Part shown: piece by piece, positions 1 to 6,456 of the stretch
Numbering within the stretch: position 1 is the first letter of the stretch
Layout of the letters: every line of letters starts with the position of its first letter
Source of the DNA: JAEKLB01 sp050249235
GTDB lineage: Bacteria; Actinomycetota; Acidimicrobiia; Acidimicrobiales; CADCSY01
Assembly: GCA_050249235.1 (NCBI GenBank)
Contig: JBFWQW010000067.1
Location: 1 to 15,355, forward strand
DNA: 15,355 nucleotides
Direction of reading: 5' to 3'
Made by a program: the position numbers and the translations under genes
Notes under the pieces: model-generated
Database searches by the model: none
Told to the model about the DNA's origin: nothing
Seen by the model: the letters and a program-made list of their open reading frames with translations, nothing else

Positions 1-30
1 CCGCTGGTAGATGATCTCGTCATGGGTCAC
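1..30 (-). CDS. Possible N-terminus of a gene leaving the left edge (transposase-like start?)
   Basis: Reading leftwards on the minus strand, a GTG at 30-28 opens a frame VTHDEIIYQR that runs off the window. A GAGGAG Shine-Dalgarno-like sequence lies 9 nt before it, with normal spacing. The short peptide resembles the beginning of the helix-turn-helix region of some IS481-type transposases as I remember them, but ten codons cannot prove this. The frame stays open further upstream, to a TTG near 114, with poorer codon use. It could also be non-coding DNA. The call rests on the ribosome site and the peptide only. Confidence 0.3.
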   Translation of the reverse strand, partial: MTHDEIIYQR

Positions 31-79
31 GGTGATGGACTCCTCGTGCTCTGTGGAAGGAACACAAGGTCCATCACCG
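30..79. repeat. 11-bp inverted repeat with 28-nt spacer
   Basis: CGGTGATGGAC at 30-40 is repeated as its exact reverse complement at 69-79. A 7-nt pair (68-74 and 96-102) and a short hairpin (83-97) overlap or lie close by, so this gap is rich in alternative foldings. It sits just upstream of the possible gene start at position 30, so it could be part of a leader or a mobile-element end. The function is unknown. Confidence 0.45.
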
Positions 80-82
80 GGC

Positions 83-97
83 CCACCCTTCGGGTGG
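83..97 (-). terminator. Hairpin downstream of the ArsC-like gene
   Basis: CCACCC and GGGTGG form a 6-bp stem around a 3-nt loop, about 40 nt past the stop of the minus-strand ArsC-like gene. There is no T-run on either side, so termination is only a possible role. Confidence 0.3.
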
Positions 98-137
98 ACC
101 TGGAACCTCAACCTACGGACAGGAAGGGCTAGGGCAG

Positions 138-488
138 CTAGAGGAGCTCGAGCACCCGCTCCGAAGGCCGGGCGATGAGCGCCTTGCCGTCCCGGATCAC
201 GATGGGCCGCTGCATCAGCACGGGGTGCTCGAGCAGGAGCTCGACCACCTGCTCCCGCGTCTGGTAATCGGCGGCGTCGAGGCCCAGCTCGGCGAAGCGC
301 TTGTCCTTGCGGACGAGGTCGGCCGGTGGGTCGACGAGGATGTCGAGGATCCGGTCGAAGTCCTCCCGGGCCAGCGGGGCCTCCAGGTAGCGGATGACCT
401 CCGCGTCGACGGCCCGCTCGCCCAGGATCTCGAGTGCCCCCCGGGACTTGCTGCACGAGGGGTTGTGGTACACGGTCACGTCGCTCAC
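138..488 (-). CDS. ArsC/YfgD-family glutaredoxin-like reductase
   Basis: This 116-residue cytosolic protein matches the ArsC family from end to end. The N-terminal YHNPSCSKSR carries the nucleophilic cysteine at residue 12. Arg60, Arg94 (in MQRPIV) and Arg107 (in ARPSE) fall at the positions of the three arginines that bind arsenate in E. coli ArsC. The length (116 versus about 119), the CSKSR motif and the ending GKALIARPSERVLELL are closer to YfgD than to the 141-residue plasmid ArsC. The substrate may therefore be arsenate or something else reduced through glutathione- or thioredoxin-type thiols. The GTG at 488 is chosen because it puts Cys at position 12 and lies 7 nt after a TACGCT box. 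No arsR or arsenite pump is adjacent, so a dedicated arsenic operon is not supported. Confidence 0.88.
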   Translation of the reverse strand: MSDVTVYHNPSCSKSRGALEILGERAVDAEVIRYLEAPLAREDFDRILDILVDPPADLVRKDKRFAELGLDAADYQTREQVVELLLEHPVLMQRPIVIRDGKALIARPSERVLELL

Positions 489-495
489 GCCCGGC

Positions 496-501
496 AGCGT
501 A
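496..501 (-). promoter_or_regulatory. Possible -10 box (TACGCT) of the ArsC-like gene
   Basis: On the minus strand TACGCT is followed by 7 nt and then the GTG start, the spacing expected for a leaderless transcript. No Shine-Dalgarno sequence is visible. No good -35 hexamer is seen in the very GC-rich DNA upstream, so this is tentative. Confidence 0.3.
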
Positions 502-543
502 GGCGGCCCCCCACCGGGCCCGCGGCGGCCGGGCCGCGCCATT

Positions 544-576
544 GGGCTGCTCGGCCTGCGGGGCTGCTCGGCCTGC
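544..576. repeat. Tandem 16-bp repeat, period 17
   Basis: GGGCTGCTCGGCCTGC occurs at 544-559 and again at 561-576. It lies in the 116-nt gap between the transglutaminase stop and the ArsC-like start. Function is unknown; it may be simple local duplication. Confidence 0.6.
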
Positions 577-604
577 CGAACTGCCGGGCCCCTCAGCTGG
601 TTGG

Positions 605-1501
605 CTACTGGGCCTGCTGCTGCTGGGCCTGGAGGTCGGCCATGGTCGACCGGCGCATCTCGACGGCGACCTGGGGGTGCCCGCCGGGCTTGCCGGCATA
701 GGTGCCCCGCAGCGGCGGCACGTCGTCGTAGTCGCGGCCGTGGCCGATCTTGACGTGGCGCAGGCCCACCTCCTGCTGGTTGGTGGGGTCGAGGGCCAAC
801 CAGCCGTGGCCGGGGATGGCCGCCTCGAACCAGGCGTGGGTCTGGACCGCCACCACGTCGGTCCCACTGTCGGCACCGACCGCGTCGTTGGCGGTGAAGA
901 GGTAGCCCGACACGTACCGGGCCGGGATGCCGGCCGCCCGGCAGATGGCGATGGCGAGGTGGGCGTAGTCCTGGCACACGCCCTCGCCCCGGTCGAGCAC
1001 CTCGTCGACGCCGACGCCGACGTAGGTGCTGCCCCGGGTGTAGCGCACCAGGCTGTGCACCCGGCGGTGGATCCCGAGCACCACGCTGACGAGATCGGGC
1101 CCGAACAGCTCGACCTGCGAGGTCGCCTCGGCGGTGACCCGCCCGTTCCAGTCGACATGGCGGGTCCGCTCGAGGTACTCGAGGTGCTCGGCCGCGAACG
1201 GCTCGTCCCGCAAGCGCTCGAGCCGGGGCGACGCGGTGAGCAGCGGCGACGAGCGGGTCTCGACCGTCGCCTCGGCGATCACCTCGAGCAGCACGTGCGG
1301 CTCCCGGATGCCGAAGGTGTCGACGCGCGAGCCCCAGTAGTCCTCGAACGAGAACACCTTGGCGGACGGCGAGGTGACGACCCGGTAGGTGAGCAGCGAC
1401 TGGTGGTCGTCGGTGGCCGGGCAGGCCCGGAGCTCGTTCTGGCTCTCGCGGACCAGCTCGCCGTACTCGAAGCAGCAGCTGTAGCGGATGTCGAGGCGCA
1501 T
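605..1501 (-). CDS. Transglutaminase-like cysteine protease (COG1305 type)
   Basis: This 298-residue protein has the two-part layout of bacterial transglutaminase-like proteins. An N-terminal beta-rich domain begins MRLDIRYSCCFEYGE (about residues 1-150), and the catalytic domain follows (about 155-260). The triad is visible: Cys176 in GEGVCQDYAH, His222 in VQTHAWFEA and Asp238 in LALDPTN. Such folds hydrolyse or transfer amide bonds. The C-terminus ends in a Gln-rich tail (LQAQQQQAQ) that looks unstructured. No signal peptide is seen, so it is probably cytosolic. The ATG follows the alpha-E stop codon by 2 nt, so the two are surely co-transcribed. In this conserved neighbourhood the enzyme is thought to act on peptides or amides made by the ATP-grasp partner. 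The exact substrate is unknown. Confidence 0.9.
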   Translation of the reverse strand: MRLDIRYSCCFEYGELVRESQNELRACPATDDHQSLLTYRVVTSPSAKVFSFEDYWGSRVDTFGIREPHVLLEVIAEATVETRSSPLLTASPRLERLRDEPFAAEHLEYLERTRHVDWNGRVTAEATSQVELFGPDLVSVVLGIHRRVHSLVRYTRGSTYVGVGVDEVLDRGEGVCQDYAHLAIAICRAAGIPARYVSGYLFTANDAVGADSGTDVVAVQTHAWFEAAIPGHGWLALDPTNQQEVGLRHVKIGHGRDYDDVPPLRGTYAGKPGGHPQVAVEMRRSTMADLQAQQQQAQ

Positions 1502-1503
1502 GG

Positions 1504-2472
1504 TCAGACCGCCGTGTGGAGGGACTGGAGGGAGGCGAACTCCTCGGCGTTGCGGAAGAACTGGATGCCGACCAGCTCGGAGACGCGGCGCACGCCCTCG
1601 GAGACGTCGTCGAGGAAGTCGTCGAGCCGGCCGGCCATCAGCTCGACCACCTCGACGAACTCCAGGTCGGCCCGCAGTCGCCCGAGCGCCCGCTCGGACC
1701 GCGTGAGGCGGCCGGGCACGCCCAGCTCGGCCAGCATCTCCTCGGCTGACCGCAGGCAGTAGATGACCGACCGGGGGAACGTCGGCGAGAGGAGGAGGAA
1801 CTCCACCACGTGCACGGGCGTCATCGACGCGGAGTGGGCCTTGCGGAAGGCCTCGAGCGCCGAGGCCGACTTGAGGAGCTGCAGGGCGTGGTGGAAGTTC
1901 AGCTCGTCGGGGCCGCGGCTGTAGCGGGCCAGGCGCACGTTGAGCAGGCGGCAGGTCATCTCGGCCCGCTCGAGCATCCAGCCGAGCATGAGGAAGCGCC
2001 AGCCGTCGTCGTGGGCCATGGTCTCGTCGGCGGTCCCGGCCACGGCCTGGCAGCGGCGCTTCACGAGGCCGTAGAGCTCGGAGGGTTGCTCGGCCAGGTC
2101 GTCGTGGAGGTCGCGGGCCAGCAGCTCGAGCCGGAACGTGTTGAGCGACTCCCACAGCTCCGTGGAGATCAGCTCCCTGACGGTGCGGGCGTTCTCGCGG
2201 GCCCGCTCGACGCTCGGCACGATGGCGCCGGGGTTGGATGCGTCGAGCACCAGGTACTCGCTCACCGCCGCCGCCGACACGATCTCGTGGTGCTTCTGGA
2301 AGTCGACCCGCAGGTGCAGGACGTCGAGCAGGTCGAGCCAGGCCCGGCGCGACTCGGCCGCGGGCGACTCGAGCAGCCCGTGGTAGGTGACGTCGAGCAT
2401 GCGGGCCGTGTCGCTGGCCCGCTCGACGTAGCGACCGGTCCAGAAGAGGCTCTCGGCGTGTCGGGACAGCAT
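1504..2472 (-). CDS. Alpha-E domain protein (DUF403/COG2307)
   Basis: This is a 322-residue, mostly helical protein. It opens with the family signature MLSRHAESLFWTGRYVERA, followed by TARMLDV, typical of alpha-E proteins. The length is normal for the family (about 310-320). No transmembrane segment or signal peptide is apparent. Alpha-E proteins have no established biochemical activity. They are almost always encoded beside a circularly permuted ATP-grasp enzyme and a transglutaminase, as here, and are taken to be partners or scaffolds of that system. The ATG overlaps the upstream stop by one base (TGATG), with a strong GGAGGAGG a few bases before it, indicating translational coupling. Confidence 0.92.
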   Translation of the reverse strand: MLSRHAESLFWTGRYVERASDTARMLDVTYHGLLESPAAESRRAWLDLLDVLHLRVDFQKHHEIVSAAAVSEYLVLDASNPGAIVPSVERARENARTVRELISTELWESLNTFRLELLARDLHDDLAEQPSELYGLVKRRCQAVAGTADETMAHDDGWRFLMLGWMLERAEMTCRLLNVRLARYSRGPDELNFHHALQLLKSASALEAFRKAHSASMTPVHVVEFLLLSPTFPRSVIYCLRSAEEMLAELGVPGRLTRSERALGRLRADLEFVEVVELMAGRLDDFLDDVSEGVRRVSELVGIQFFRNAEEFASLQSLHTAV

Positions 2473-4112
2473 CAGGCCTCCTCCGACGAGCGGATGGCGC
2501 CCCGGACCTCGACGTCGAACCCGGGGCGGCGGTCACCGTCGGGCGCGACGGTGCCGGGCGGCCCGTCGAGCCCGTTCGCCTCGAGCAGCTCGGTGTCGAG
2601 CGCCTCCTCCTCGAGGGCGGCGATCGTCAGGTCGATGTCGTCGGCGAGGGCACCGTCGTTCTTGTCGTCGGCGGCCCGGAGCACCCAGGTGTCCTTCGAT
2701 CCCCCGCCCTGGCTCGAGTTCACGACCAGCGAGCCCCGCCGGAGCGCCACCCGGGTGAGGCCCCCGGGGATCACCTCGACCGACTCGCCGGTGATGACGA
2801 AGGGGCGGAAGTCGATGTGGCGGCCCTCGAGGTGATCCTCGACGAGCGTCGGGTGCCGGGACAACGAGACGATCTCCTGGGCGATGTAGTTGCGGGGGTT
2901 GGCCTCGACCGCGACGCAGATCTCCGCCAGCTGCTCGTCGGTGGCGCTGGGGCCGATGCACATGCCGTAGCCACCCGACTCCGCCACCGGCTTGATGACC
3001 AGCTGGTCGACCCGGTCGAGGCAGACCTTGCGCTGGTCGGCGTCCCAGAGCAGGTAGGTATCGCAGTTCGGGAGGATGGGCTCCTCCCCGAGGTAGTAGC
3101 GGACGAGGTCGGGAACGTAGGCGTAGACCGCCTTGTCGTCGGCCACCCCGTTGCCCACCGCGTTGGCGAGCGTGACGTTGCCGGCCCGGGCCGCGGCCAG
3201 GAGGCCGGGCACGCCGAGCATCGAGTCGCGGCGGAACACGACGGGGTCGATGAAGGCGTCGTCGATGCGGCGGTAGACGACGTCGACCCGCTCGAGCCCC
3301 CGGGTCGTGCGCATGTAGAGGATGTGGTCGTCGACCACGAGATCGCGGCCCTCGACCAGCTCGACGCCCATCTGGCGGGCGAGGAAGGCGTGCTCGAAGT
3401 AGGCGCTGTTGTGCACGCCGGGCGTGAGCACGACGACGGTGGGGTCGCCCGAGGCGGCCGGGGCCACGTTGCGCAGGGCGGCCAGGAGCGAGACGCCGTA
3501 GTGGTCCACGGGGCGGACCCGCAGGCTGCCGAAGACGTTCGGCAGCACCCGGGTCATGGCCGCCCGGTTCTCGAGCACGTAGGAGATGCCGCTCGGGTTG
3601 CGGACGTTGTCCTCCAGCACCCGGTAGACGCCGTTGACGTCGCGCACCAGGTCGATGCCGGCGACGAGGCAGCGGGCCCCCTTGGGCATTGGCACGCCGA
3701 AGGCCTCCCGGCGGAAGCCGTCCGAGCTCTTCACCAGCCAGTCGGGCACGATGCCGTCCCGGATGGCGGCCCGCTCGCCGACGTACAGGTCGTCGAGGAA
3801 CCGGTTGAGCGCCGTCACCCGCTGGATCAGGCCGGCCTCCACGTCGGCCCACTCCTCGGCCGGGATGATCCGGGGCAGGAGGTCCATCGGGAACGTGCGC
3901 TCGACGCCCTGCTCCTCGCCGTAGACGGTGAACGTGATGCCGGCGGTGCGGAAGGCGGCGTCGCGCAGCCGCTCCCGCCGGGCCAGCTCGGCCGGGCTCA
4001 TCGCCCGGAGCCTGGCCACCAGGTCGTCGTAGTGGCTGCGGACCGACCCGTCGCCGTCGAAGACCTCGTCGAAGAACCCGTCGTGGGCGTAGCCGGCGAA
4101 CAGATCGGCCAT
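2472..4112 (-). CDS. Circularly permuted ATP-grasp enzyme (type 2, COG2308)
   Basis: This 546-residue protein belongs to the circularly permuted ATP-grasp family (formerly DUF404/DUF407). It is predicted to ligate an amine to a carboxylate using ATP. Recognisable blocks, in order: GFFDEVFDGDGSVRSHY (12-28), RVLEDNVRNPSGISYVLENR (164-183), NAVGNGVADDKAVYAYVP (317-334), VIKPVAESGGYGM (372-384), DFRPFVI (434-440) and VNSSQGGGSKDTWVL (464-478). The ATG at 4112 is preferred over one 60 bases upstream. Family members begin near this point, and a TACGGT box lies 8 nt before it. It is the first gene of a three-gene operon with the alpha-E and transglutaminase genes. The last 60 residues are acidic and variable. 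The product of the reaction is not known. Confidence 0.93.
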   Translation of the reverse strand: MADLFAGYAHDGFFDEVFDGDGSVRSHYDDLVARLRAMSPAELARRERLRDAAFRTAGITFTVYGEEQGVERTFPMDLLPRIIPAEEWADVEAGLIQRVTALNRFLDDLYVGERAAIRDGIVPDWLVKSSDGFRREAFGVPMPKGARCLVAGIDLVRDVNGVYRVLEDNVRNPSGISYVLENRAAMTRVLPNVFGSLRVRPVDHYGVSLLAALRNVAPAASGDPTVVVLTPGVHNSAYFEHAFLARQMGVELVEGRDLVVDDHILYMRTTRGLERVDVVYRRIDDAFIDPVVFRRDSMLGVPGLLAAARAGNVTLANAVGNGVADDKAVYAYVPDLVRYYLGEEPILPNCDTYLLWDADQRKVCLDRVDQLVIKPVAESGGYGMCIGPSATDEQLAEICVAVEANPRNYIAQEIVSLSRHPTLVEDHLEGRHIDFRPFVITGESVEVIPGGLTRVALRRGSLVVNSSQGGGSKDTWVLRAADDKNDGALADDIDLTIAALEEEALDTELLEANGLDGPPGTVAPDGDRRPGFDVEVRGAIRSSEEA

Positions 4113-4120
4113 GGGCGGGC

Positions 4121-4126
4121 ACCGTA
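4121..4126 (-). promoter_or_regulatory. Possible -10 box (TACGGT) of the ATP-grasp operon
   Basis: On the minus strand TACGGT lies 8 nt before the ATG at 4112. The intervening bases (GCCCGCCC) contain no Shine-Dalgarno sequence, which fits a leaderless or near-leaderless mRNA. The -35 region is not convincing. Confidence 0.35.
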
Positions 4127-4213
4127 CGCCCCCCGACATGCCCGAGCCGTCACGGACGTGTGAACGCAACATGACGCCGCCGGCCCCTGCCCGTCTGCTG
4201 CCCCCCGAACCGG

Positions 4214-4450
4214 GTGCTGCGACGACGACCGGCCGAACCCGTGAGCTTCGACGGCGTGGCGGGCTTCCAGGTGACCTCGGACCGCGAGGCGGACGACCGG
4301 ACGGTGCGCCTCGAGGTGCTCGACGACGCCCACGCCGTTCTCAGGACGTTGGAAGGCGTCGGCCGGGACTCGGGCGGTTGCTGCCCCGCCGTCCACCTCC
4401 ACGTCGACGACGACGGCACCGGCCTCGAGAACGGCTACGGCCCGGCCTGA
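4214..4450 (+). CDS. Small uncharacterised acidic protein
   Basis: I do not recognise this protein (78 residues from the GTG at 4214, or 69 from the GTG at 4241). It looks real. Nearly every third codon position is G or C while second positions are mixed, and composition is protein-like. The segment FDGVAGFQVTSDREADDRTV is followed by several Asp-rich stretches and two adjacent cysteines (GGCCP). Opposite-strand frames lack this pattern. The 4241 start looks more natural because codons before it are poorer (three CGA-type Arg codons), but neither start has a clear ribosome site. It is divergent from the ATP-grasp operon, and its stop is followed after 2 nt by a long hairpin. No membrane segment or signal peptide is evident. 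Confidence 0.6.
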   Translation: MLRRRPAEPVSFDGVAGFQVTSDREADDRTVRLEVLDDAHAVLRTLEGVGRDSGGCCPAVHLHVDDDGTGLENGYGPA

Positions 4451-4452
4451 AC

Positions 4453-4503
4453 CGAACTCGGTGCGCTGCTCGCCGCTCTGCGGCGAGCAGCGCACCGAGT
4501 TCG
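4453..4503. terminator. Perfect 23-bp hairpin between convergent transcripts
   Basis: Positions 4453-4475 are the exact reverse complement of 4481-4503, around a 5-nt loop (CTCTG). The hairpin begins 2 nt after the stop of the plus-strand gene and ends 22 nt past the stop of the minus-strand gene. It can therefore end transcription from both sides. There is no U-tract, so if it terminates it is of the tail-less kind proposed for GC-rich actinobacteria. Confidence 0.75.
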
Positions 4504-4525
4504 CCGTGCAGACCCGGACGGCGGG

Positions 4526-4891
4526 TCAGGGGGCGCGTTCGGCGTCGAGGTCGGCGACGAGGGCGGCCGGCCTGGTGACGCCGAGGGCGAGGCGGTGGGC
4601 CTTCACCGGCACGCTGCAGACCCGGGCCCGGACGGGCGGGTCGATGTCGACCACGGCGGCGGGGCCGAGGCGGCCGTTCACGACCCAGCTCCCCTTCCAG
4701 CCGTGCACGCCCACCCCCGCCAGGCGGGGCGGCGTGGCCACGGCGACGCCGGCGACCCGGTCGAGGGGCACGTCGGCCCGGAAGAACGGGCCCATGCGCA
4801 CCTGCAGCACCCGGGCCCCGGCCGGGCCCTCGACCGACACCGTGCCGGCGACGATCCGGCCGAGGAACCCACCGATGAGGTGCGTGCTCAA
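4526..4891 (-). CDS. Uncharacterised protein co-transcribed with ilvC
   Basis: This 121-residue protein resembles actinobacterial hypothetical proteins I have seen, with a core GVGVHGWKGSWVVNGR followed by DIDPPVRARVC. It is rich in Val, Gly and short beta-type segments, so a small beta-barrel or PH-like fold is possible; that is a guess. No transmembrane segment is clear. A TTG start at 4891 overlaps the ilvC stop by 4 nt (TTGA), and no ATG lies near it. A purine-rich AGGGGG sits almost on top of the TTG. The position makes it the last gene of the ilv operon, but no role in branched-chain synthesis can be read from the sequence. Start choice is moderately sure. Confidence 0.65.
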   Translation of the reverse strand: MSTHLIGGFLGRIVAGTVSVEGPAGARVLQVRMGPFFRADVPLDRVAGVAVATPPRLAGVGVHGWKGSWVVNGRLGPAAVVDIDPPVRARVCSVPVKAHRLALGVTRPAALVADLDAERAP

Positions 4892-5916
4892 CCCCCTGAG
4901 GCGTCCTGCACGCGCTGCTTGCCCTGCGAGATCCACGGCATCATCGACCGGAGCTGGGCCCCGACCTGCTCGACCTGGTGGGCCTCGCCGGCCCGGCGCA
5001 GCTCGTCGAAGTGCTTGTGACCGCTGCGCCACTCGCTGATCCACTCCTCGGCGAACTGGCCGGACTGGATCTCACCCAGGATCTTGCGCATCTCCGCCTT
5101 GGTCTGGTCGGTGATGATGCGGGGGCCGCGGGTGACGTCGCCGTACTCGGCCGTGTGGGAGATCGAGTAGCGCATGCCGCCGATGCCCTGCTCGTACATC
5201 AGGTCGACGATGAGCTTCAGCTCGTGGAGGCACTCGAAGTAGGCCGACTCGGGCTGGTAGCCGGCGTCGACGAGAGTCTCGAAGCCGGCCTGCACCAGGG
5301 CGGTGAGCCCGCCGCAGAGCACGACCTGCTCGCCGAACAGGTCGGTCTCGGTCTCCTCGGCGAAGGTGGTCTCGAGCACCCCGGCCCGGGTGCCGCCGAT
5401 GGCGTCGGCGTAGGAGATGGCCAGCTCACGGGCCTTGCCGGTGGCGTCCTGGTGGACCGCGACCAGGCAGGGCACGCCGCCGCCCTCGGTGTAGGTCCGC
5501 CGCACGAGGTGACCCGGACCCTTCGGGGCGACCATGGCCACGTCGACGCCCTCGGGCGGGGCGATCTGGCCGAACCGGACGGAGAAGCCGTGGGACACGA
5601 ACACGGCGTCGCCGGGCTTGAGGTTGGGTGCGATGTCGGCCTCGTAGACGTCCTTGTGCTCGGTGTCGGGCAGCAGGATCATCACGAGATCGGCCTCGGC
5701 GGCTGCCGCCGCGACGCTCATCACCGGAAGGCCGGCCTCGCTGGCCTTGGCCGCCGACGACGAGCCTTCGCGGAGCCCGACCCGCACGTCCACGCCGGAG
5801 TCCTTGAGGTTGAGGGCGTGGGCGTGGCCCTGCGAGCCGTAGCCGATCACCGCCACCTTCCGGCCCGCGATCACCGACCGGTCGGCGTCCTTCTCGTACA
5901 ACACGCTGGCGGGCAT
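4888..5916 (-). CDS. ilvC: Ketol-acid reductoisomerase (class I)
   Basis: This 342-residue enzyme carries out the second common step of valine and isoleucine synthesis. It is an Mg-dependent alkyl shift followed by NADPH reduction of acetolactate or acetohydroxybutyrate. The Rossmann motif GYGSQGHAHALNLKDSG (25-41) is followed by the cofactor loop GLREGSSS with Arg49 and Ser52-54, typical of NADPH use. Catalytic residues are visible: His109 (SHGFSV), Lys132 (PKGPGH), Asp192 and Glu196 (ETDLFGEQ), Glu228 and Glu232 (FECLHELK) and Ser253 (SISHTAEYGD). The length is that of the short class I form. The ATG directly abuts the ilvN stop (TAGATG), with AGAGAGG 8 nt upstream lying inside ilvN. It overlaps the next gene by 4 nt. 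Cytosolic. Confidence 0.98.
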   Translation of the reverse strand: MPASVLYEKDADRSVIAGRKVAVIGYGSQGHAHALNLKDSGVDVRVGLREGSSSAAKASEAGLPVMSVAAAAAEADLVMILLPDTEHKDVYEADIAPNLKPGDAVFVSHGFSVRFGQIAPPEGVDVAMVAPKGPGHLVRRTYTEGGGVPCLVAVHQDATGKARELAISYADAIGGTRAGVLETTFAEETETDLFGEQVVLCGGLTALVQAGFETLVDAGYQPESAYFECLHELKLIVDLMYEQGIGGMRYSISHTAEYGDVTRGPRIITDQTKAEMRKILGEIQSGQFAEEWISEWRSGHKHFDELRRAGEAHQVEQVGAQLRSMMPWISQGKQRVQDASGG

Positions 5917-6456
5917 CTAGGAGACCTCTCTCACGGTGGGAACGGCGCGCAGGCGGGTCGCCTGGCGGTCCAGCTTGCGCAGGGCCACCCGGCCGGTGCG
6001 CTGCAGCTCCACGATGCCATAGGCCCGCAGGAGCGCTTCGAAGTCGTCGATCTTGTCGGGGTGCCCCTCGAGGCTCACCGTCAGGGCGTCGTGGCCGACG
6101 GCGAGGATCTTGCCCTCGAAGATCTGCACCAGCTCGAGCACCTGGCCCCGGCGCTCGGGCTCGGACGCGACGGTGGCCAGCAGGAGCTCGCGCTCCACCG
6201 AGTCGGACGGGGGCAGCTCGTCGATCTCGACCACGTGGACGAGCTTGAACAGCTGCTTGGTGATCTGGTCGACCGACGCCGACTCGACGTCGACGACGAT
6301 GGTGATGCGGCTGAAGCGCTCGTCGTCGGTGGGGGCCACCGCGAGGGAGAAGATGTTGTAGCCCCGGCGGGCGAAGAGCCCGGCGACACGGGCGAGCACG
6401 CCCGCCTTGTTCTCGACGAGCACCGACAGCGTGTGGTGCCGGTAGCCACCGGTCAT
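5917..6456 (-). CDS. ilvN: Acetolactate synthase small (regulatory) subunit
   Basis: This 179-residue regulatory subunit confers valine feedback control and full activity on the IlvB catalytic subunit. The N-terminal ACT domain reads HHTLSVLVENKAGVLARVAGLFARRGYNIFSLAV (about 7-40). The second, C-terminal ACT-like half follows from about residue 90. Length and layout match IlvN/IlvH of about 160-180 residues. The start overlaps the ilvB stop by 4 nt (ATGA), giving stoichiometric coupling of the two subunits. The stop abuts the ilvC start with no gap. The short basic tail (KLDRQATRLRAV) before the stop also carries the ilvC ribosome site. Confidence 0.97.
   Translation of the reverse strand: MTGGYRHHTLSVLVENKAGVLARVAGLFARRGYNIFSLAVAPTDDERFSRITIVVDVESASVDQITKQLFKLVHVVEIDELPPSDSVERELLLATVASEPERRGQVLELVQIFEGKILAVGHDALTVSLEGHPDKIDDFEALLRAYGIVELQRTGRVALRKLDRQATRLRAVPTVREVS

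Noticed and set aside
138..488. Arsenic-resistance operon
   Set aside because: Only the small reductase is present. No arsR, arsB or acr3 gene is near, and the protein is closer to YfgD than to plasmid ArsC.
4113..4172. N-terminal extension of the ATP-grasp protein to an ATG at 4172
   Set aside because: The added 20 residues do not resemble the family, and the promoter-like box at 4121-4126 lies inside it.
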